Of a stretch of 19,785 nucleotides of DNA, positions 1-8,292 are shown piece after piece (position 1 is the first letter of the stretch; each line of letters opens with the position of its first letter). The stretch lies in the NCBI GenBank assembly GCA_018895125.1, contig JAHIOR010000017.1, positions 1-19,785 of the forward strand. Direction: 5' to 3'. The position numbers and the translations under genes were made by a program. The notes under the pieces are model-generated. The model worked only from the letters and a program-made list of their open reading frames with translations. It was not told the origin of the DNA and ran no database searches. Source of the stretch: Patescibacteria group bacterium. GTDB lineage: Bacteria > Patescibacteriota > Minisyncoccia > Minisyncoccales > GWA2-46-15.

Positions 1-69
1 AGTTTCGGCCGCGACAGCGCCGATAAAAATACTAATAAGAAGAATAATGAAAAGTATTTTTTTAATCAT
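1..69 (-). CDS. Partial gene, N-terminal signal peptide of a secreted protein
   Basis: Reading on the minus strand from an ATG at 69-67, 23 open codons run to the window edge, and the rest of the gene lies outside. The visible peptide begins MIKK, continues with a hydrophobic stretch rich in Ile and Leu, and ends in GAVAAET. This is a classical Sec signal peptide with a likely cleavage after an A-x-A type site. The gene follows the 335-aa secreted protein with a 65-bp gap on the same strand, so it is probably the next cistron of the T4SS operon. Nothing can be said about the mature protein. No Shine-Dalgarno sequence is seen upstream. Confidence 0.6.
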   Translation of the reverse strand, partial: MIKKILFIILLISIFIGAVAAET

Positions 70-134
70 TTTTATTTTTTATTAGAACAATATTGGTTTA
101 ATGCATTAGCTAAGACAGGCGGAGGATGTTATTT

Positions 135-1142
135 TTATTCCTCTGATGTACAGCAGAAAAAGTCGTCCTGCCAGCACTGTTTCACCGGCGACGGCCGCAC
201 GTCCTTGCATCTGAAAAGAATCTCTCCTTGTTTTCCCTTAAAAAGATCGTCTGGTTTTAGTATATCACATTTCTTAATGTTGTTTATCGCTTCTCTTTGA
301 AGAATCATCAGGGCGTCAAATTCCGAGCCGCACACGCCTAGTCCAGCGGCGCAAAAACAATGTTTTGATATGATAGGATGTTTGCAGAAATCGCCAAATA
401 TAGTAAAGGTATCCGGCTTCGGGAATTTTGTCCTATCTTTCTCAAAGAAATCTTCTATATTTTTATGGGCTGTTTCAACTGCCATTCTATTAGCCGTGAT
501 GCTTTGAACAAGACTTGTTATTAAAGCAAACGGACAGGCCTCGCCCTCGCAATCCTTATTAGTATCGCAAACTTTAATGGTCTTGTTCCAGCCAACGCTG
601 CAGATTCCCCGCTGAGAGCAAAAAGAAGAGCAACTATTATTAATACTACTGTAACACGCTGAAAGACACCATGTTGCATTGTAATAAAACTTGCCCGCCC
701 CAATCGTAGTCGTGCCGCTAGTAAGTCTAGTGCAGTCTGTTTTTGGTATGCTGCCGCTGCCGCTGTTCTGGTGACAAGAAGAATAGATGCAGCTGTATCC
801 GGTTGAGCAGGACGACGGCGCGTTGTCGTCGCATTGATTCTCGTCTATTAAGTCGCAATCGGATTGGCAGTTTACGGGCTTACAATCCTCATTGCTTATT
901 TGAATAAGCCTGGTGGCTGTTTGATGCGCCTGAGCTGAATTGTATAAGACTTTGTCAACTTCTAAAAGAAGATTGCTAACGCTGATAAACGACTGATCCA
1001 TTAGACTTCCCACAGTCACCATTTTACTTAAAGGGCAAATTGTGATTTCTGCCTGGGCAGAAACGCTTTTTGGGCCAAAGATAATTGCCCCGAGCAGTAA
1101 AATCAGGACTAAAAAAGTTTTCTTATTAGAAATTAATTTCAT
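135..1142 (-). CDS. Cys-rich secreted protein of the T4SS operon, function unknown
   Basis: This 335-aa protein has an N-terminal signal peptide (KK, then a hydrophobic core, with likely cleavage after VSA near residue 29). The mature part holds about 26 cysteines, most of them in a central block at about residues 86-205 with spacings such as C-x3-C and C-x4-C. Helical segments (about 40-85 and 205-240) flank this block and suggest a helical hairpin with a disulfide-rich head. I do not recognise a named family. It follows the pilin/peptidase gene with a 1-bp gap, so it is almost certainly co-transcribed and translated with the secretion machinery. It may be a surface or periplasm-like component of the apparatus; that is inference from position and export signal. 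The many cysteines imply oxidative folding outside the membrane. Confidence 0.8.
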   Translation of the reverse strand: MKLISNKKTFLVLILLLGAIIFGPKSVSAQAEITICPLSKMVTVGSLMDQSFISVSNLLLEVDKVLYNSAQAHQTATRLIQISNEDCKPVNCQSDCDLIDENQCDDNAPSSCSTGYSCIYSSCHQNSGSGSIPKTDCTRLTSGTTTIGAGKFYYNATWCLSACYSSINNSCSSFCSQRGICSVGWNKTIKVCDTNKDCEGEACPFALITSLVQSITANRMAVETAHKNIEDFFEKDRTKFPKPDTFTIFGDFCKHPIISKHCFCAAGLGVCGSEFDALMILQREAINNIKKCDILKPDDLFKGKQGEILFRCKDVRPSPVKQCWQDDFFCCTSEE

Positions 1143-1143
1143 T

Positions 1144-3075
1144 CTATTGGTAAACGTGATTTTTTACGAACTGATAATGTATAGGATAGGTTAAGTTGAA
1201 ATTGGCATTTCTGCTACAAGGAATAGCGTAAAAAGTAACTGCCTCGCAAAGCCTTTCTTCGTAGAGATCGGCTCCATAACTGTAAAAACAGCGCGGGGTC
1301 TCGTTGAATATTCCAGGATAACTCGTATATTGCGGCCAAAGAGAAGATATTCTGTCTACAAGAGCGTGGCAGGCTTCATGGATCAAAATATACCTGGCAT
1401 TTGCCGCCCCTAAAGGAAAAAATTCAATCCATGTTCCATGGTAGTATCCCCAATAGTTGTAGAGGCCTGCAGGATTGTACCTCAACTCTAAAGTTCCACC
1501 CGAACAAACTTTTGAAGCATAAGTTGGATAGCTTGAAACAAGAAAGGCAATCGCAGACTCTAAATCTGCCTTATAAGTTGGATTTGCAGACCAGCTTTGG
1601 TCGAAAACAAAACATCCTGTTGGCGGGCTACCAATGGCGATACTGACAGACGCTATGCCTGTTTGATTAGAAACTCCAGCTGGAGTAGCTTTTACTTTAA
1701 TTGTATCTATAACCAGTGAATTTTGAAATCCTGTCGTGTATATTTGTCTGTAGGAAAAAGTAAAAGGATTTCCTGGAGATATTTCTACAGGAGGGGTCGG
1801 TATAGAAGGATTTAGATTAGGGCAAGGGATTGAAGATCCCTCCTTTGACACTTTACACTCGTATTGAAATTGAATGTTTGTCAATTTTTGTTGTTTAGCA
1901 GTAATAGTGATTCTGTATTCAGCAGAAAAAGGTAATTGGCTGTTCTGGAAAGGCCCGCTTGGAACCGGTGTTTTTGTAACCCCGATATGCGGATTCTCCG
2001 GCGGTCCGGGCGGGGTGCCGGGCGTTGTTATCGAATCATCGATATCGCGATCTCTTTCCAGTTCAAGTTGGTAAATTGCCATTCCCATATTTTCTGACAT
2101 ATGGAGTACAAGGTCTTCATCTAAATCGCAATAAAAAGTTAGAGGATGTTTTTTAGAGCTCGTATCGTCAAAAAACTCTTTTTTTTCAATTCCTTCCATA
2201 TCCTGAATTCCAAGAAAAGTCTTAAGATCCATAGGAGAGGGCAAGCATTCTTTAAGCAGGCTTCTGGCCGCGATAAGCTTAACCATGGCGATTTTAGCGT
2301 CTATGCTTGCTATTAATAACGGTTTCCAAGCTGTTTTCAATCTGACTTGGACGGCTTTAATTTTATTTTCTTGGGCTTGAATCTCGCCTAGGTTCGGGCA
2401 AAGGTCTATTTTGTCTGCAGTTCCTCCTAAGAGGTCTTTACATCCAAGGCCGGAGCATTGATTGTCACACTCTGATTTAAGATTTGAACACTTGCATGAT
2501 TGAAGAAGAGTTTGCAAATAAATTGACTCATTTTCCAATTCCTTAACCAAATCCTCTACTGGCTTAGAAAGATCAACTGGTTGGATCAAGGCAGATGTTT
2601 TATTTAAAACATCGTCTTCCAGTTCTCCTATTGGCAGTTCCCAGTAAGAAATAACGCGTTGTTCCGGAGGAATAAGCGGTGCCAAACCGGGACCGGAAAT
2701 TGTCGGAACATTGGGCAGTCTGGTTATAGTCAGATTAGGATTAAGAAAATTTAAGATAACAAAAGAAAGAAGGAGAATCCCCAATCCCGTAAAGCTAGCA
2801 TAAATTTGTTGTTTGGCAAAAAATGTTTTGCCAGGATTGCCTCCGGAGAAAAAGTAAATAATACCTCCATAAATTAAAGACAATAAAGAAACCATTGATC
2901 CGACAATCAGAAGGAAATAATACAGATAGTTTACAAAAGAAGTAAAATCGCTTGGGCTGGGCACTCCCGGAATTACAGGAAATTTTGTTTCAAAAGCAAA
3001 TGCCAAAATTGGGAGCAACAACAAAAAGGCGCCGAACAGATAACCTACCTTTTTTAAAAATCTTTTTTTGTCCAT
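1144..3075 (-). CDS. VirB2/pilin-like membrane protein with C-terminal HExxH metallopeptidase-like domain
   Basis: I place the start at 3075 (MDKKRF, 643 aa). The longer reading from 3180 would overlap the upstream gene by 80 bp and put a non-signal-like stretch in front. Domains in order: signal peptide (1-28); two transmembrane helices (about 47-75 and 92-111) joined by a short GGNPGKTFF loop, as in VirB2/TrbC-type pilin subunits; a helical region with a Cys-rich insert (194-226); a Pro/Gly linker (about 350-375); a beta-rich Ig-like segment (about 378-482); and a C-terminal domain with HEACH at 566-570 plus acidic candidates at 606, 607 and 611. HExxH followed by a downstream Glu about 40 residues later is the zinc-site pattern of gluzincin-type peptidases. 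Pilin-like N-termini are common in CPR T4SS loci; the peptidase-like tail is the unusual part. The peptidase activity is inferred from the motif only. Confidence 0.75.
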   Translation of the reverse strand: MDKKRFLKKVGYLFGAFLLLLPILAFAFETKFPVIPGVPSPSDFTSFVNYLYYFLLIVGSMVSLLSLIYGGIIYFFSGGNPGKTFFAKQQIYASFTGLGILLLSFVILNFLNPNLTITRLPNVPTISGPGLAPLIPPEQRVISYWELPIGELEDDVLNKTSALIQPVDLSKPVEDLVKELENESIYLQTLLQSCKCSNLKSECDNQCSGLGCKDLLGGTADKIDLCPNLGEIQAQENKIKAVQVRLKTAWKPLLIASIDAKIAMVKLIAARSLLKECLPSPMDLKTFLGIQDMEGIEKKEFFDDTSSKKHPLTFYCDLDEDLVLHMSENMGMAIYQLELERDRDIDDSITTPGTPPGPPENPHIGVTKTPVPSGPFQNSQLPFSAEYRITITAKQQKLTNIQFQYECKVSKEGSSIPCPNLNPSIPTPPVEISPGNPFTFSYRQIYTTGFQNSLVIDTIKVKATPAGVSNQTGIASVSIAIGSPPTGCFVFDQSWSANPTYKADLESAIAFLVSSYPTYASKVCSGGTLELRYNPAGLYNYWGYYHGTWIEFFPLGAANARYILIHEACHALVDRISSLWPQYTSYPGIFNETPRCFYSYGADLYEERLCEAVTFYAIPCSRNANFNLTYPIHYQFVKNHVYQ

Positions 3076-3100
3076 TATCAACAAAATATTTTGTTTTAAA

Positions 3101-3820
3101 TTAAGCCTCATCTGTGAGCGTTTTGTAAACCAGATATGTCCAGAAAGGGATCCAGCCGATATAAACAATAACTTCTCCAAGCATGCATAAGATTGGTCTT
3201 AACAAACGGCCGTATTTTCCGGCTTTGGCAGCAATCTTTTTAGCCTTTTCTGCGGCTTCTCCTGCTTTTTTTGCTATCTTTTCAGCTTTTTGTCCAGTAC
3301 TCTCTGGCGCTGGCGGAGTAATTCCGGTTTTATAAAATATCCATATGCCAATGGTTGCTATGCCGATAATATCAGTGATGAAAAAATCATCAAGAGCAAA
3401 ACAAATAAGAACAATGCCAACCAGATCAAGCAGAATGGCTAGGGGTAGCATAATAACTCCCTCCGGGCTTAGAAGACTAGAGCCTGTTTTAACGCTTTTG
3501 GCAATTTCGATTTGAGATTCGTCTTCTTCGTCCTCGTCCTCATCTTCATCTGTTTCTTCGGCCGCTGCTGCTTCTTCTTCCCCTTCTTCTCCTTCTCCTC
3601 CTCTTTCTTCCCCCTCCTCTTTAGTCTTTTTTGTCTCTTTTTCTTCGCCGGTCGCCTCTTCAGAATCGGCGTCTTCAGCATCCGCTTTCTTTGGCTCTTT
3701 TTCATCTGCTGGTTTTAGAGATTCTTTCTCGCGGGCAGCCAATCTCTCTTCAGAAACAGGAATGTTTTTCCCGGGAAGATTGCTTTTGGGCGGAGATGGC
3801 GGGGTTGGTTTTATTGCCAT
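3101..3820 (-). CDS. Acidic membrane protein of the T4SS operon, function unknown
   Basis: This is a 239-aa protein. Residues 1-20 are Pro/Lys-rich, and residues 30-105 are an extreme low-complexity charged tract, mostly Glu with Asp and Lys, ending in an alternating Asp/Glu run. Two hydrophobic segments follow (about 121-141 and 146-163), then a Lys/Ala-rich amphipathic helix (about 176-203) and a last membrane segment (about 210-233). The start codon lies 1 bp after the virB4 stop, so the two are translationally close. The layout suggests a cytoplasmic or surface-exposed disordered acidic tail on a small membrane anchor. Similar Ala/Lys-helix membrane proteins sit at this place in other CPR T4SS loci, from general knowledge. 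No enzymatic motif is visible. Confidence 0.75.
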   Translation of the reverse strand: MAIKPTPPSPPKSNLPGKNIPVSEERLAAREKESLKPADEKEPKKADAEDADSEEATGEEKETKKTKEEGEERGGEGEEGEEEAAAAEETDEDEDEDEEDESQIEIAKSVKTGSSLLSPEGVIMLPLAILLDLVGIVLICFALDDFFITDIIGIATIGIWIFYKTGITPPAPESTGQKAEKIAKKAGEAAEKAKKIAAKAGKYGRLLRPILCMLGEVIVYIGWIPFWTYLVYKTLTDEA

Positions 3821-3821
3821 G

Positions 3822-6800
3822 TTATTCGTTTTCTTCCAGTTTAGCTTTTCTAATCTTTAAAATTTCTTCAGGCGAAGTGGTGATGATTTGATCTTCAGCG
3901 TAAGAAGCGACTATTCTGATGGCAACGTGTTTTTGGCCGGCAATAAAAACTCCCTCGCCAATGCCTGATTCCAATAAAAGTCCTTTTTCCTGCTCGGTCA
4001 AATTAAAAGTTTTTTGAACCTGATTCACCACGGCCGGACTTTGTTTAAGCAATAGCTGTAAAGAAGAGTTGGCAACAATGGCCAGGCCATAGTCTGATTG
4101 TAAAAAGTCGCCGACATCCTGGGTGATTGTGGTTACTCCCAGCCAGTATTTTCTGGCTCTTTTAGCCATGCCAAACAAGAAAGAAGCTCCGTCCGCAGAC
4201 TGCATCAGCCACCAGGCTTCGTCAATCAAAAGCATTCTCTTTTTTAGCTGGGACCGGATTTTATTCCAGATATATCTCATAACCACAAACATGGCCATTG
4301 GCCTAAGCTCGTCTTCCATGTCCCTGATGCCAAAAACAATCAGGCTTTTATCTAAAGAAAGATTACTGGGCTGATTAAAGAAATTAGAATAGGTTCCTTG
4401 GGTAAACTTTCTCAATCTTATCACCAAAGAATCAGCGCCTTCCATGGTTTCCAAAATTGATTCCAAATCAGACATGATCGGCGTGTTCTCCTGCCACTTG
4501 CTGGGATCAGACCGAGGCGTGATGTCTTTAGAAGCGTAAGTTTCAGTTAAAGCCCGGTCAATAATAGCATCTTCTTCCGCACTTAAGCCGCCAAACATAA
4601 TCCTTAAAAGCCCAACTAAATTGATAATATTTGACCTTAAGACGTCTTCCGGATCTTCATCTTCTCTGGGTGTTGCTAAATCAAAGGGATTAATATGATT
4701 ATTAGAACTCAGAGAAATATTAAAAAAAGAGCCGTCAACAGAGTCAGCCAAGAATTTGTATTCGTTTTCCGGGTCAATAACAATAGTATCAACTCCGGTC
4801 ATTAAGGCTCTTAGGATTTCGATCTTGCAAAAATATGAATTATGAACAAACATTCCTCCGTTGCCGGCAACGAACACGCCATTATCAACCATTAAATCGT
4901 AAACGTATTTTTCGTTTTTATTCTGGAGTTTTTCAATTTTAGTAATCGGGTCCCAAAAGAGATCGCTATTCGCCAACAGTTTCAGTTGTGATAATTTTTC
5001 TTCAACTGCGGGAATTTTTTCTTGTAATGTTTTTTGGCAATTTTCCCAAACATTTTGCGCCGCTGTCTGAATCAATTCATAGCCGGTATTTTGTTGGACA
5101 CAAGTAGCGATTGCTGGTTGGAGCGAACGGTCGAATGATTTTATCGGTAAATCCATTTCTGAAAACCCAGAATGAACCAATTCTTTTAAATAGAGCGGAT
5201 CATAGGTTTTTCCAGAAACCACTTCAATTATCTTCAAGGCATTAACCATTCCAGGCTTAACACCTCTGTTTTTAACCACTCGCCAGCTTTGTCCGAGCGT
5301 CTGCCAGAGCGCTCGGTTTAGTTTTTTGTCATTTTTACCAATATCAATAATTATCGCCAATGACGGCAGCTCACTCAAGGTTTTATAGGTAGCAGCCAGG
5401 TTTTTAAAGCGTTCAATTCTGTTTTCAATAATGGCGATCATCTCGTTGATTTTGTTCGGTGACGGATTGTAGTGTTTTCTCTTAAGATTAGAAATATCCT
5501 GGATATTATGCAGTTGATAACCGAATAAATCGTAAATTTCTTTAAAAATCATGTCGGCATTCGGTATAAGGTCAACATTTGTATTGCCGTTTTTACCGAT
5601 AGTTTTAGCAAGTGATTCTTTTTTTCGAGTAGAAATAAAGTTAATATTTTTAGCGAACTTTTCGAGATTATCTTGTCCGGAGATAGAAATTTTCCAATAT
5701 GTTCTTTTCCGTTTCCAATTTGAATTAGTTGCTTTTTTTCTGGTTTTTGAGATTCTGGCGATAATGCCAAAATAAAGCAGGAGATAGGCAATTTCAGAAA
5801 TCAATCTTTTAGATTTAGACACGGCAGTGATTTGGTGCGATTCAACCCCTCCATCGCCCTCAAAGTAAGCGACTAAAAAATTAGCGATGATTTTTTTATC
5901 GGCATTAAATAAGAAAGAAGGGACGGTTTTTTCTCCGGATTTGCCGGAAACGCCGATTTGTTTCAAAAATTTAACAAAAGGCCTTTCGGCAATCATTAAT
6001 CCTTTGTTGACGAAAAAGTGCAAAACGCCAATTTTTTTGAGGCATTCGCCCAAATCAGTTAAAAATTCTTTATCTAAATTGGCGATGCTGACAAAATTCT
6101 TTGCAAAGCAACCCTCAGCGATAATATAGCCAAGAATTCTCGCGAATGCTGGACTGATCGGGAATATAGCCGGTAAAGAACTTTGTCCGCTTTTGGAAGT
6201 TATCCTTAACTTATTTATGTCCGTTTCGGTTAGGTTTATCTTTAGCAATTCTAAAATCTCCAAGAAATATTTTATCGGCATCAATCTTTTATTTAGGTAT
6301 CTGGGTAGATATGTTTTAAGTTTGCCGTCAGCAGCGTTTTTAAGGAATTGATAATTCGCCGAGATTATTTTGCTCGCGCCGCGGATATAGATTCTATCAG
6401 AATTTTTTAATAATTCCAGTAAATTAAAATTGAGTGTTGGATTATCAGTTGCCTGAATTTCTCTTGCCAAAGGGACACATTGTCCGACTTTTACTTCGGA
6501 TCCTTTTACAACCTCAATCGCATTGTTTTTAAGGATTACAAGATTATGGTCTTCGGTGGTAGTGATTTCGCGTCCGCTTTTAGTTGTGAATTTATAGAAA
6601 ACATCAGACGCTTTTTTTCTGGCAGCAACCGTTGCTTTAGACCAGCCGCCTTTGAGGTTTTTATCAAAACTGTAAACCTCAATATCTGGATTTATTACTC
6701 CCTCAATATCGTCTTCTATTTGAGTGGCACCATTCTTTTTAATCAACTTTTCTGTCAGAGGCCCAATTGCTGTTAGTTGGATATGATTTCCCTGTTTTAC

Positions 6801-7598
6801 TAAAACGGGTTCTGAACCCTTTAGGCTCTTACCGGCGCCGCTTTTTGCGAACACGAGAAGGTTTGCATTCTCCAGGGAGAATCTGTCAAAAAGTATCAAA
6901 GAATTATTATGTCTATTAATGCCGTAAAGAATGCCTTCGTTAGAACTCAGGTCAAAAGAGACAAAAGGAAAACTAGAAGAAAGCGGGCTGGTGTTCATTG
7001 GTGTGTGAACCTGGAGCAAGTCCATGCCGTAGGGAGAGGAAGAAATAAAACCTTCTTTTTGCTGGAAAAGCGCGGGCTTGACGTAAATTAATCTGCCCTC
7101 GAGAAGAGACCTTAAAGTCAGCTCAATGTCTCTTAACTGTTTGTCAGTATCAGCATAAACCGTGATGTACAGGCCAAAGCTGAACATTTTTTCCTGGGCA
7201 GTTTGCAAACCGTCTCTAAGAGCTTCCATGTCCTGAAAAGCAGTTTCTAGAACTGGGTCTCGAATCAGGCCTTTTTCTTGCCGTTCCATTAATTCCGCCT
7301 GGACCTCGGTTACTTTTTTACGGAGCTGTCTTAAAATTAGACCGGTGTCAATCGGGTGAATAAAAAAAGCAATATCCATTGGCGTATCCAGATTGATAAC
7401 TGGAGAAAACCAGCCAGTTGAAAGATATCTTGGATATGAGAAAACGAAAAATGATTTGGCTAGTTTTTCGCCGACTTTTAAAAAGGCTTGCTGGATTTCA
7501 ATTGACGAGGGAGAGATAAAATCCCTGACATTAAGAGATTCAGCTTCAAAAATCTTCTCTGGTATTTTTCTTTCTTTTTTGAAAAAAGGAATATCCAT
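3822..7598 (-). CDS. virB4: VirB4/TraC-family T4SS ATPase precursor containing an intein
   Basis: VirB4 is the conserved inner-membrane-associated ATPase that powers T4SS assembly and substrate transfer. The precursor is 1258 aa. Residues 1-257 are the N-extein, ending in the Walker A start (AKSGAGK, 251-257). Residues 258-920 are an intein. Residues 921-1258 are the C-extein, starting SYFCK and carrying Walker B (LLIDE, 1123-1127) and a downstream TTITQD motif (1156-1161). Splicing would give a 595-aa ATPase with a restored GAGKS P-loop, a normal size for the CPR form, which lacks the front TraC/VirB4 domain found here as the separate gene just upstream. The start at 7598 gives MDIPFF with no Shine-Dalgarno. 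Its stop is 1 bp before the next gene. The precursor shows an apparent GAGKS because the intein itself begins with Ser, so a quick look misses the interruption. Confidence 0.93.
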   Translation of the reverse strand: MDIPFFKKERKIPEKIFEAESLNVRDFISPSSIEIQQAFLKVGEKLAKSFFVFSYPRYLSTGWFSPVINLDTPMDIAFFIHPIDTGLILRQLRKKVTEVQAELMERQEKGLIRDPVLETAFQDMEALRDGLQTAQEKMFSFGLYITVYADTDKQLRDIELTLRSLLEGRLIYVKPALFQQKEGFISSSPYGMDLLQVHTPMNTSPLSSSFPFVSFDLSSNEGILYGINRHNNSLILFDRFSLENANLLVFAKSGAGKSLKGSEPVLVKQGNHIQLTAIGPLTEKLIKKNGATQIEDDIEGVINPDIEVYSFDKNLKGGWSKATVAARKKASDVFYKFTTKSGREITTTEDHNLVILKNNAIEVVKGSEVKVGQCVPLAREIQATDNPTLNFNLLELLKNSDRIYIRGASKIISANYQFLKNAADGKLKTYLPRYLNKRLMPIKYFLEILELLKINLTETDINKLRITSKSGQSSLPAIFPISPAFARILGYIIAEGCFAKNFVSIANLDKEFLTDLGECLKKIGVLHFFVNKGLMIAERPFVKFLKQIGVSGKSGEKTVPSFLFNADKKIIANFLVAYFEGDGGVESHQITAVSKSKRLISEIAYLLLYFGIIARISKTRKKATNSNWKRKRTYWKISISGQDNLEKFAKNINFISTRKKESLAKTIGKNGNTNVDLIPNADMIFKEIYDLFGYQLHNIQDISNLKRKHYNPSPNKINEMIAIIENRIERFKNLAATYKTLSELPSLAIIIDIGKNDKKLNRALWQTLGQSWRVVKNRGVKPGMVNALKIIEVVSGKTYDPLYLKELVHSGFSEMDLPIKSFDRSLQPAIATCVQQNTGYELIQTAAQNVWENCQKTLQEKIPAVEEKLSQLKLLANSDLFWDPITKIEKLQNKNEKYVYDLMVDNGVFVAGNGGMFVHNSYFCKIEILRALMTGVDTIVIDPENEYKFLADSVDGSFFNISLSSNNHINPFDLATPREDEDPEDVLRSNIINLVGLLRIMFGGLSAEEDAIIDRALTETYASKDITPRSDPSKWQENTPIMSDLESILETMEGADSLVIRLRKFTQGTYSNFFNQPSNLSLDKSLIVFGIRDMEDELRPMAMFVVMRYIWNKIRSQLKKRMLLIDEAWWLMQSADGASFLFGMAKRARKYWLGVTTITQDVGDFLQSDYGLAIVANSSLQLLLKQSPAVVNQVQKTFNLTEQEKGLLLESGIGEGVFIAGQKHVAIRIVASYAEDQIITTSPEEILKIRKAKLEENE
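4839..6827 (-). mobile_element. LAGLIDADG homing-endonuclease intein in the VirB4 Walker A motif
   Basis: The element is an in-frame insertion of 663 codons. The first intein residue is Ser258 (codon 6825-6827), followed by LKGSEPVLV, which matches splicing block A. Block B is TTTEDH with the conserved His at 351. Block F/G is YVYDLMV...VFVAG...MFVHN, ending in the His919-Asn920 pair, and the first C-extein residue is Ser921. Two LAGLIDADG motifs lie between: LGYIIAEG (489-496, acidic residue Glu495) and FLVAYFEGDG (574-583, Asp582). Both catalytic acids are present, so the homing endonuclease may be active. The insertion falls exactly between Lys and Ser of GAGK/S, a functionally essential site of the kind inteins favour. 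At 663 aa it is long, because about 220 residues (roughly 665-890) lie between the endonuclease core and block F with no motif I recognise. Ser as residue 1 is less common than Cys. Confidence 0.93.
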
Positions 7599-7640
7599 AA
7601 CAGTTAGTAAACAAGCTGGTATATTATTTGTGTTATATTT

Positions 7641-8288
7641 TTAAGATCCCTGAATAAGTTCCGGTGGGATTTCCGGATAATAACCAATTTCTGCTTCTCT
7701 GGGATGATGAATAGACCAGAAAAACTCAATCAATTCCGGGGTTGATAATGGGATTGCCTGCAGTTCCATTCTTTTTAATCCCAGGGCTAAGAATTCCATT
7801 CTTTGCCAGAGCTGGGATTTGCATCTTTGGAACTGTTCTTCGGTTAGAGATGGTATTTTCGGCATTTTAAGCACGCTATCAGATCCTCTGGCTCCTTCAG
7901 ATTCCAGAATTGTATAGGGAATAACCAGGAAAAATGTTTTACTCATAATTGAGCCCCCCTCGATCAATCCTTTAACAAAATCATAGTAGCTGGTAGTTTG
8001 CATTTTCAAAAGCTCATTAGTCTGTTTATCCTCGAGAGTTTTTATCTGATCTAAATAATTGGTGATATTCATTTTTCTTGACTGGATGATAATCTGGACA
8101 GAGAAATCAAGAGAGTTTAAAAGATTTTGAAACTGATAAATGATGGTTTCCTGCTCTTCGATTGATTTTAAAGCAAAATTCAAAGAGGAAATCATCAAAA
8201 TCCCCCTCAAAGCTTTGTTCTTTAAGACAATAACGCCTTCTCTGATTTGGTCGATTTCTAAGAAATCTTGGGTAGATGATTTTGACAT
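7641..8288 (-). CDS. TraC/VirB4 N-terminal-domain-like T4SS protein
   Basis: This 215-aa soluble protein has an alternating beta/helix pattern. The stretch around residues 57-80 (FQNLLNSLDFSVQIIIQSR, then an N-x2-NYL segment) resembles the N-terminal domain of TraC/VirB4 ATPases. There is no Walker motif. Directly downstream (42-bp gap) lies virB4, whose spliced product is short. The two therefore probably correspond to one VirB4/TraC protein that is split in this lineage, with this part contacting the membrane partner PrgI/VirB3. This split arrangement is known from CPR T4SS loci; the contact to PrgI is inference from VirB3-VirB4 partnership in other systems. The protein ends in a Pro/Glu-rich tail (PEIPPELIQGS). 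Confidence 0.72.
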   Translation of the reverse strand: MSKSSTQDFLEIDQIREGVIVLKNKALRGILMISSLNFALKSIEEQETIIYQFQNLLNSLDFSVQIIIQSRKMNITNYLDQIKTLEDKQTNELLKMQTTSYYDFVKGLIEGGSIMSKTFFLVIPYTILESEGARGSDSVLKMPKIPSLTEEQFQRCKSQLWQRMEFLALGLKRMELQAIPLSTPELIEFFWSIHHPREAEIGYYPEIPPELIQGS

Positions 8289-8292
8289 ACAG

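Noticed and set aside
3080..3095. Perfect 16-bp palindrome AACAAAATATTTTGTT just upstream of the pilin-like start
   Set aside because: A pure A/T-rich dyad with a single C/G pair in a short AT-rich gap can arise by chance. It may be a weak hairpin but is not strong enough to call a site.
3076..3180. Longer N-terminus (678 aa) for the pilin-like protein
   Set aside because: It would overlap the upstream gene by 80 bp and put 35 residues before a clear signal peptide starting MDKKRF at 3075.
3469..3718. ORFs on both strands inside the acidic tract
   Set aside because: They are low-complexity frame shadows (Lys/Arg- or Phe-rich) of the Glu/Asp-rich gene.
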